From assembly GCA_964526285.1 (NCBI GenBank), contig CAZGIW010000001.1, positions 1-64,000 on the forward strand: a stretch of DNA of 64,000 nucleotides, read 5' to 3'. The notes beneath the pieces were generated by a model. The model was given only the letters and a program-made list of their open reading frames with translations. It searched no databases and was not told the origin of the DNA. Each line of letters opens with the position of its first letter. The first letter of the stretch is position 1. This document shows positions 58,580 to 64,000 of this stretch, one piece after another. This stretch comes from CAYMAZ01 sp964526285 (GTDB taxonomy: Bacteria > Bacteroidota > Bacteroidia > Bacteroidales > DTU049). A program made the translations under genes and the position numbers.

Positions 58580-60124
58580 TCAACTTTTTTGATAATGAGA
58601 ATTAATATAGTTTTTCCAGTTTTCAATTTTTTCCCCTTTCAGTACTCTGGGAAATTTATTTTGTGCACCTTCTTTGCCTATTGAGCGCATATAATCATAA
58701 AATACACTCACCGGAAGCACTTTAACATCAACCTTACGAATTGCCTCAAGTCTTTCAACCCGGTAATCATCATTGAGAATTTTAAGATACTCATCAATTT
58801 TTTCGGCTGCAAGTTGTTCGTCAATTGAATCATCTGTGCCAATCCACCATTGATGAGCAAACATACTTTGATATGGAACACCAGCAACAGCAAATTCACG
58901 AACGCCCACATTATATTCATTTTCCAACATTTCAACTGCGCGGTTCATATTTTCCACAGACAAGTGTTCGCCACACATGCTAAGATAATGTTTTGTACGA
59001 CCCACTATCTGTATCTGATAGTCTTTAACCGACACAAATCTGATAACATCACCTATCAAATACCTCCAGGCACCAGCAACCGTTGACAATAATAAAGCAT
59101 AATCTACTCCTTCTTTAACCTGATCAATGGTTAGGGCCTCTGGATTATCTTTCACATTTCCTTCCAAATCAAAGTTTTCCCAATTGAAGGGGACAAATTC
59201 ATAAAACAAACCTCCATCCAGAACCATTTGCATAATTCCTGTTGGACAGGGTTTGTTTTGATATGCAATAAAACCTTCTGAAGCAAGGTATGTCTCAATA
59301 TAAGTAATTGGTTTTCCTATCAATTTTTCAAAAGACTTCACATAAGGAGAAAAAGAAACACCACCATGACAAAAAACACTGAGATTTGGCCAGATTTCAT
59401 GAATATGTTTAACATTATATTTTTCAATAATTTTTTCCATAAGAATTTGCAGCCATGCTGGAACTCCCACAATTGCCCCAATATCCCATTGAGGTGCTTT
59501 TGATACAATTTCGTTGAGTTTTGTTTTCCAGTCCCTTTCCTTGCTCAGTCTTTTGCCTGGTTTATAATGATGCTGAAACCAAAAAGGAATATTTCCTGCT
59601 GTAATTCCAGACAAGTCTCCTTCATAATAGGTTCCATTATAATGCAAGTGTGTACTACCTCCGAGCATTAATATTCCTTTTTGATAAAATTCTTTTGGTA
59701 AATCATAATAAATCAAAGAAACTATTTGGCGGATACTTGTTTTTTTTATCGCTTTTAACATATCAGGAGTAACAGGAATATACTTGCTGGATGCTTCGCT
59801 TGTTCCTGAACTAAGAGCAAAATATTTTACTTTTCCGGGCCAGGTGACAAAAGATTCACCAGTTAATGATCTGAACCACCATTCATTATGCATTTTTGTA
59901 TAATCAAAAACAGGCACATTTTTTTGAAATTCCTTAATCATCTGTCTGCTTTTAAGAATTTCTGAAAATTTATGGTGCTCTCCAAAAGAAGTAATTTGTG
60001 CTCTCTTTAATAGTTTTTTCAGTTGTTGAGTTTGTGCAGTAATTGGAATAAAATCTTTTCTTTTTACTGGCAATTTGCTTTTCAGCTCAAGTGCTCTTCT
60101 AACTATTGAACCAACAATGGGCAT
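58580..60124 (-). CDS. GH3-family acyl-acid amido synthetase-like protein
   Basis: The 514-residue protein belongs to the GH3 family (adenylate-forming enzymes). In plants these join amino acids to auxin or jasmonate; in bacteria their products are mostly unknown. Visible family features are the N-terminal TSFGEHHKFSEI, the ATP-binding loop ALSSGTSEASSKYIPVT (about 115-131), LNEIVSKAPQWDIGAIVGVPAW, YLASEGFIA and YLIGDVIRFVS. The C-terminal domain has GRTKHYLSMCGEHLS. The start at 60124 (MPIVGS) is set by a -7 element at 60144-60137. It is followed directly by a LysE-type exporter, which suggests that an amino-acid conjugate or its precursor is handled and exported; this is an inference. Confidence 0.88.
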   Translation of the reverse strand: MPIVGSIVRRALELKSKLPVKRKDFIPITAQTQQLKKLLKRAQITSFGEHHKFSEILKSRQMIKEFQKNVPVFDYTKMHNEWWFRSLTGESFVTWPGKVKYFALSSGTSEASSKYIPVTPDMLKAIKKTSIRQIVSLIYYDLPKEFYQKGILMLGGSTHLHYNGTYYEGDLSGITAGNIPFWFQHHYKPGKRLSKERDWKTKLNEIVSKAPQWDIGAIVGVPAWLQILMEKIIEKYNVKHIHEIWPNLSVFCHGGVSFSPYVKSFEKLIGKPITYIETYLASEGFIAYQNKPCPTGIMQMVLDGGLFYEFVPFNWENFDLEGNVKDNPEALTIDQVKEGVDYALLLSTVAGAWRYLIGDVIRFVSVKDYQIQIVGRTKHYLSMCGEHLSVENMNRAVEMLENEYNVGVREFAVAGVPYQSMFAHQWWIGTDDSIDEQLAAEKIDEYLKILNDDYRVERLEAIRKVDVKVLPVSVFYDYMRSIGKEGAQNKFPRVLKGEKIENWKNYINSHYQKS

Positions 60125-60136
60125 AGAATTTTTTTT

Positions 60137-60144
60137 CAAAATTA
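60137..60144 (-). promoter_or_regulatory. -7 element of the GH3-LysE operon
   Basis: The minus strand reads TAATTTTG (TAnnTTTG), 12 nt before the GH3 ATG at 60124, giving a leader of about 6-9 nt. A run of 13 T (plus strand, 60145-60157 region) lies directly upstream. Confidence 0.6.
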
Positions 60145-60173
60145 CTTTTTTTTTTTTTAGAAAGAGCACAAAA

Positions 60174-60202
60174 AAAGGGACTGAGATAAGCCCAGTCCCT
60201 TT
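60174..60202 (-). terminator. Rho-independent terminator after the LytTR regulator
   Basis: AAAGGGACTG (60174-60183) and CAGTCCCTTT (60193-60202) form a perfect 10-bp stem with a 9-nt loop. On the minus strand a run of T follows. It separates the regulator gene from the GH3 promoter. Confidence 0.88.
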
Positions 60203-60222
60203 AATATTTGATAATTAAGTAA

Positions 60223-60975
60223 TTATACAAGATTTAGTCGACTGAATAATTCTTTTCTGTAAAGTCCGCCAATTGGAATCACTTTCATTTTTCCTTCAAT
60301 AACAAGATCAGGATACTTAATGGAAAAGATTTTATCAAGACGAACAATAAAAGAACGATGAACTCTTACAAAATCTTTTTCCGGAAGAATTCTCATCATT
60401 TCTTTCATTGTTGTATGAGTTGTATAAATATTGTCAGATGTATTGATAACAACATAGTCTTTCAGAGCTTCAACAAAATAAATATCTGAAAATTTAATTT
60501 TGTTCAGTCTGTAATCTGCTCTGACAAAAATACTATCTGGCTCATCTTTTCTTAATACTATAGCCTGATAAAGATCTCTTTCTTTTCTGACTTCAGTATC
60601 TTCAATGTGCTTGTTAATGGCCATTTCAATTGTTGTTTCAAGCTCTTTTTCTTTAAATGGCTTAATAACATACCCATAAGGAACAGATGGTTTTGCTTTG
60701 TCCAAAGTATCTTCATCTGCATATGCTGTTAAGAAAATTACAGGAATATCAAAACGATCCTTAATCACTTTGGCTGCTTCAATTCCACTCATTTCTCCTT
60801 TGAGCATGATATCCATCAGAACCAGATTTGGTCTAAATTTGTGTACGGCTTCGATGGCTTTTTCTCCTGAAGAAACCACTGCTGGGACACCGTAACCCAT
60901 GTTTTTGAGGCTGTTTTGAATGTCTTTTGCAACAATGCTTTCGTCCTCTACTACTACGATTTTTATTTTTCCCAT
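60223..60975 (-). CDS. LytTR-family response regulator
   Basis: The 250-residue regulator has a receiver domain (about 4-122), with the acidic pair E10-D11, phosphoacceptor D55 in LVLMDIMLKG and lysine in IKPFKEKE. A linker is followed by a LytTR DNA-binding domain (about 145-250), with DIYFVEALKDYVVINT, FVRVHRSFIVRLDKI and the final IGGLYRKEL. It has its own -7 element (61028-61021) and a strong terminator. The PAS kinase gene lies 63 bp upstream on the same strand and is the natural partner, but that kinase has a degenerate ATP site. Confidence 0.93.
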   Translation of the reverse strand: MGKIKIVVVEDESIVAKDIQNSLKNMGYGVPAVVSSGEKAIEAVHKFRPNLVLMDIMLKGEMSGIEAAKVIKDRFDIPVIFLTAYADEDTLDKAKPSVPYGYVIKPFKEKELETTIEMAINKHIEDTEVRKERDLYQAIVLRKDEPDSIFVRADYRLNKIKFSDIYFVEALKDYVVINTSDNIYTTHTTMKEMMRILPEKDFVRVHRSFIVRLDKIFSIKYPDLVIEGKMKVIPIGGLYRKELFSRLNLV

Positions 60976-61020
60976 TTTTTTATGAATTAAAATTATTTTT
61001 AGATAAAATTAAATTATCTG

Positions 61021-61028
61021 CAAAGATA
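61021..61028 (-). promoter_or_regulatory. -7 element of the LytTR regulator gene
   Basis: The minus strand reads TATCTTTG (TAnnTTTG), 45 nt before the ATG at 60975. It implies transcription of the regulator independent of the upstream kinase gene. Confidence 0.6.
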
Positions 61029-61038
61029 CATACATTTA

Positions 61039-62874
61039 TTAAAACTGCAAAATAAATATTGTGTTTTTTTCATTATCTGTCATAATTTTATAGTTCCCAT
61101 TTATTTGATCTGTCAGAGCATCAACAAGTTGGGATGATAAAGAATTTTTTATAACAGAAACTTTTGTTTTAAATAATTTCATTTTTGGGTAAATTATCTG
61201 TAGTTCTGTATGCATATTTTTTTGTTTCATTGTAACTTTAAGTACACACTCGCTTTCAAAGTGTTTTTGGTTTTCTAAAAAATTATAAAATAATTCGTTT
61301 ATTATCATGCCGCATGGTACTCCAATATCCAATGAAACAAATACTTTTTCCATGCAAAACTTAAATTTTAAATCTTTATAATCTGAATTTCTTTTAAAAT
61401 TTTCTGAAATCAATTTTATATACTCCCCCAAATCTACCCTGCTAAACATATCTGTTTGATATACAATTTCATGAATCAGATAAATACTATTTATTCTGTT
61501 TTGAATACGTTTGAATGCGTTTGAAATATCCTGATTGCTTTCTTTTCTTATTTCCAAATTCAATATACTGGAAATAATTTGAAGATTATTTTTTACTCTA
61601 TGATGAACTTCTTTTAAAAGGATATTTTTTTCTTCTAACGATTTGAAAAGTTCTTGTTCAATTTGTTGTCTTATTACTATTTCTTCCCGTAGTTTTGAAT
61701 AACTCTCTTCGGCTAAATCTGCTCTCAGTTTTTCTTCAATAAGTTTTTTTTCTAGTGAAATATCCTTAATGGAAATCTGATATGCTTCTTTGTCCTGAAA
61801 GAAAATTTTTGAAGCAATGGTTTCAACTTCAATGATTTTTCCGTCATTTGGACGTTTTATCTTAATTTCAATATATGATATTTCTTTGCCTTCATCCAAA
61901 TCTTTTATTCTCTTCCTGATTATTGGAGCATATTCTGGCAAGTATAACTCATCTATATTCAGTTTTTTTGCTTCCCTTTGGTTTTTTAATCCAAGTATGT
62001 CTATTGCTGCCCGATTGACATATAAAATTTTATTAGAATCTCTTAATAATATTCCATTTGGAGAATCTTCTACTAAAGTTCTGTAAGTTTCTTCATTTTT
62101 TTTCAAATCCTCCTGTCGTTGCTCTTCTATTGTGATATCCTCAATGCTTATATTATATAATTTTTCTTTTATTGCGCCTTTTCCTTCCTGCTTAATTACT
62201 GAAAGTTTAAATTTCCTGTTTTTTATAGCCCCCAAACGACTTATTGTTGTTGTAAATATTTCTTTTTGCCTTTCATTTTTTTGAGAAAATTCCTTATTTA
62301 TTAATGTTTTGATATTATTCAAATCAAATAATTCATAAAAATTCTTTCCTGCAATAAACGATTTTTGCAAACCACTCATCTCTGCAAAAGAATTGTTTAC
62401 ATAGAGAATTTCTCCTTTGTTATTACATTCTATAATACCCTGTTTGACTCTGTTTAAAATTTTCTGATAGTATTCCTTGAGTTTTTTCTGCACAATTTGT
62501 GCATTTTTTATGTTGCTAATGTCTCTCACAAGAGCAAAAACGGTATTATCATCCAAATAAAACATTCTGGATTCATAATACTTCTTTTCTCCCGAAAATT
62601 CTAATTGATATTGAAATTGTTTTTCTTGCTTGCTTTTTAACACCTGACCTATTAATATATGTGTCGTGTTTTTTACTATGGGTGGTAATTCTGTTTCCTT
62701 AATTGGTTTGCCCAAAAAATCTTCAGGGTTCAGAAATAATAATGATTTGTCCAAATTATAAAACTCCAGAAATTTTCCTTCTTTATCAAATACAAATATC
62801 AAATCCGGAATAGATTCCAGTATTTTTTTATGAATATTCTCAAATGAAAGAAAAGATTGTTTTCCTTTTTTCAT
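61039..62874 (-). CDS. Multi-PAS sensor kinase of the HisKA_2 type with degenerate ATP-binding domain
   Basis: The 611-residue soluble protein has three PAS domains (about 12-125, 140-250 and 262-380), a short coiled coil (about 380-420) and a HisKA_2 dimerisation domain. The phosphoacceptor region is KEVHHRVKNNLQ (H424/H425). The ATPase part retains GVPCGMIINEL (N box) but the expected NALKH continuation reads NFLEN. No DxGxG loop is visible, and the LGLQLV motif is replaced by SLSSQLV. It is thus likely a weak or inactive kinase, perhaps a sensor scaffold or a domain phosphorylated by others. No membrane helices, so it senses cytoplasmic cues. The LytTR regulator lies 63 bp downstream. Confidence 0.85.
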   Translation of the reverse strand: MKKGKQSFLSFENIHKKILESIPDLIFVFDKEGKFLEFYNLDKSLLFLNPEDFLGKPIKETELPPIVKNTTHILIGQVLKSKQEKQFQYQLEFSGEKKYYESRMFYLDDNTVFALVRDISNIKNAQIVQKKLKEYYQKILNRVKQGIIECNNKGEILYVNNSFAEMSGLQKSFIAGKNFYELFDLNNIKTLINKEFSQKNERQKEIFTTTISRLGAIKNRKFKLSVIKQEGKGAIKEKLYNISIEDITIEEQRQEDLKKNEETYRTLVEDSPNGILLRDSNKILYVNRAAIDILGLKNQREAKKLNIDELYLPEYAPIIRKRIKDLDEGKEISYIEIKIKRPNDGKIIEVETIASKIFFQDKEAYQISIKDISLEKKLIEEKLRADLAEESYSKLREEIVIRQQIEQELFKSLEEKNILLKEVHHRVKNNLQIISSILNLEIRKESNQDISNAFKRIQNRINSIYLIHEIVYQTDMFSRVDLGEYIKLISENFKRNSDYKDLKFKFCMEKVFVSLDIGVPCGMIINELFYNFLENQKHFESECVLKVTMKQKNMHTELQIIYPKMKLFKTKVSVIKNSLSSQLVDALTDQINGNYKIMTDNEKNTIFILQF

Positions 62875-62966
62875 TTACACAAAAGGGCTAGTTTATAAAA
62901 TTTGTTTCAATTTGTAAATATATAACCAAACTATAGGTAAAAACAAATTTTTTTAATGATTTTTAA

Positions 62967-64000
62967 TTAATCGTTGATTTCTGGCTGTATTACCACATTA
63001 TCATATCTTCTTTCAATTCCGCCTTTATAGTTGATTTTCAAGTATATACGCCCTTCTTCGTCAAAATGAACCCATTCTCCTTCTCTCTGACCCATAACAT
63101 AGTGACCCTCAACTCGTTTTTGACCATTTGGCCAATAATAAGTATGTTTCCCATTTGGATATCCATCCAGGTATTTTCCTTCAAATATTGTTTTTTCTGT
63201 ATCAACATCTGTTGTTTTCCATACACCACTATATTGTCCGTCAATAAAATTTCCTTCTTCTCTTGTATCACCAATTTCCCAAAACCATTGTCCTGTTTCA
63301 ACTCCATCAAAAAATTCTCCTTTCACTATTATTTTTCCTGAAATATCATACTCAATATAATTTCCTTCCAATAATCCATTTTCATAAAACTCGGTTTTCC
63401 AAACATTTCCATTTGAATAATACCAGTTCCATTCTCCCACATGTCTTCCTCTGCTGTCAAACCTTCCCTCCTGCTCCATTGTTCCGTCTGCATAATAATA
63501 TTTCCATTCTCCAATTGGCTTGGAATCCTTGTATTCTCCTTGTGATTTCAATGCACCGTTTTCAAAATATTCCTTAAACTGTCCTTGTTTTAATCCTTTT
63601 TCATCAATGATCCCTTCTTCTGTTAAAACACCATCTCTGAAAATATATCCCTTCACAATTTTTCCGTTTTCGTCAAATTCTCTTCTTACACCATCTGGTA
63701 AATCATTTCTATAACTTCCTACTATCTTTACTTTCCCACCAGGATAATAATCATATCTTATTTCATATTGTTTCAGCTCTTCTGCTTCAGGTACAATTTC
63801 TCCGTTGGCAAATTTTTGAATACTTTTCAAATTACCTGATTCATCAAATTCCTTTACAAAACCATTCAAAATGCCATTTCTCCATTCTGCTGTTTTTTTA
63901 ACAGATCCACTTTCAAAAAAATCCATCCACATTCCATGTTTTTTTCCCAAAGAATTGTTTCGGTTAATTATTTCTCTGCTCATTATAAACCCTTTTCTGT
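62967..64000 (-). CDS. MORN_2/YwqK-type repeat protein, possibly 5'-incomplete
   Basis: The protein is built from about thirteen repeats of roughly 23 residues with the pattern G-x-x-x-G-x-W-x-x-[YF]-[YF]-x-x-G-x-[VLI]-x-x-[EK]-[GA]-x-[FY]-x-[ND]-G. Examples are KPIGEWKYYYADGTMEQEG and YPNGKHTYYWPNGQKRVEG. Such proteins are often labelled 'YwqK antitoxin-like' without evidence for that function. An ATG at 63983 would give 338 residues, but the frame stays open to the window edge (RKGFI precedes the Met) and the first residues already look like a repeat, without a signal peptide. The true start may therefore lie beyond 64000. No cysteine and no catalytic motif. Confidence 0.78.
   Translation of the reverse strand, partial: RKGFIMSREIINRNNSLGKKHGMWMDFFESGSVKKTAEWRNGILNGFVKEFDESGNLKSIQKFANGEIVPEAEELKQYEIRYDYYPGGKVKIVGSYRNDLPDGVRREFDENGKIVKGYIFRDGVLTEEGIIDEKGLKQGQFKEYFENGALKSQGEYKDSKPIGEWKYYYADGTMEQEGRFDSRGRHVGEWNWYYSNGNVWKTEFYENGLLEGNYIEYDISGKIIVKGEFFDGVETGQWFWEIGDTREEGNFIDGQYSGVWKTTDVDTEKTIFEGKYLDGYPNGKHTYYWPNGQKRVEGHYVMGQREGEWVHFDEEGRIYLKINYKGGIERRYDNVVIQPEIND

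Overview
The window is A+T-rich chromosomal DNA from a member of the Bacteroidota, probably a Bacteroidales-like or related lineage. Four things support this. The rimP-nusA-infB block is typical. Many genes are preceded by the Bacteroidota -7 promoter element TAnnTTTG rather than a -35/-10 pair with a strong Shine-Dalgarno. Five secreted proteins end in a type IX secretion (T9SS) type A sorting domain. GyrB, GlnRS and the M17 aminopeptidase have Bacteroidota-like sequences. No plasmid or phage backbone, reverse transcriptase, CRISPR array or complete insertion sequence was seen.

Layout. 1-5.5 kb: end of a tRNA-Gln, then rimP-nusA-infB and a CREST-type (alkaline-ceramidase-like) membrane hydrolase. 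5.6-7.4 kb: an OmpR/PhoB-type regulator and PhoR-like kinase. 7.4-9.3 kb, minus strand: M23 peptidase, small lipoprotein and secreted charged protein, divergent from an M17 aminopeptidase. 10.8-16.2 kb: PEGA protein, exported ferredoxin-type DUF362 protein, glycosyltransferase, lipocalin-like lipoprotein and gyrB. 16.3-26.4 kb: a very large NtrY-like kinase, rmuC, glnS/folB (divergent), a T9SS protein with an S74-domain protein, and a GNAT acetyltransferase.

26.4-30.3 kb is a small accessory island ending at tRNA-Asn. It holds a RhuM-Fic protein, a decayed second RhuM copy behind a duplicated ~100-bp upstream repeat, a promoter followed by two copies of a ~72-nt conserved RNA-like element, an orphan 253-aa gene, two hairpins, and a four-helix-bundle gene broken by one stop codon between 17-bp direct repeats. 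This is the least explained part of the window.

30.4-48 kb is rich in envelope and secreted proteins: a C45 Ntn-hydrolase lipoprotein, a T9SS-exported arginine-deiminase relative, lipoproteins, a WG-repeat giant, an 18-residue-repeat protein, a BNR/YCF48-type repeat protein and a 1159-aa T9SS amidase. 48.1-50 kb: an epimerase-like gene containing a C10 tract, overlapping a UbiA prenyltransferase. 50-57.9 kb: a TPR protein, a PorE-like OmpA protein (possible T9SS component), a flippase-like membrane protein whose first codons form a 14-bp perfect inverted repeat, and a large outer-membrane protein. 57.9-64 kb, minus strand: GH3-LysE pair, LytTR regulator, a multi-PAS kinase with a degenerate ATP site, and a MORN-like repeat protein running to the window edge.

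Together the genes describe an envelope- and secretion-oriented bacterium. The PorE-like protein would support cell-surface attachment or export of the T9SS cargo encoded 8-27 kb away. Starts were moved from the longest reading frame where a TAnnTTTG element, signal peptide or conserved N-terminus showed that the longer frame is wrong.
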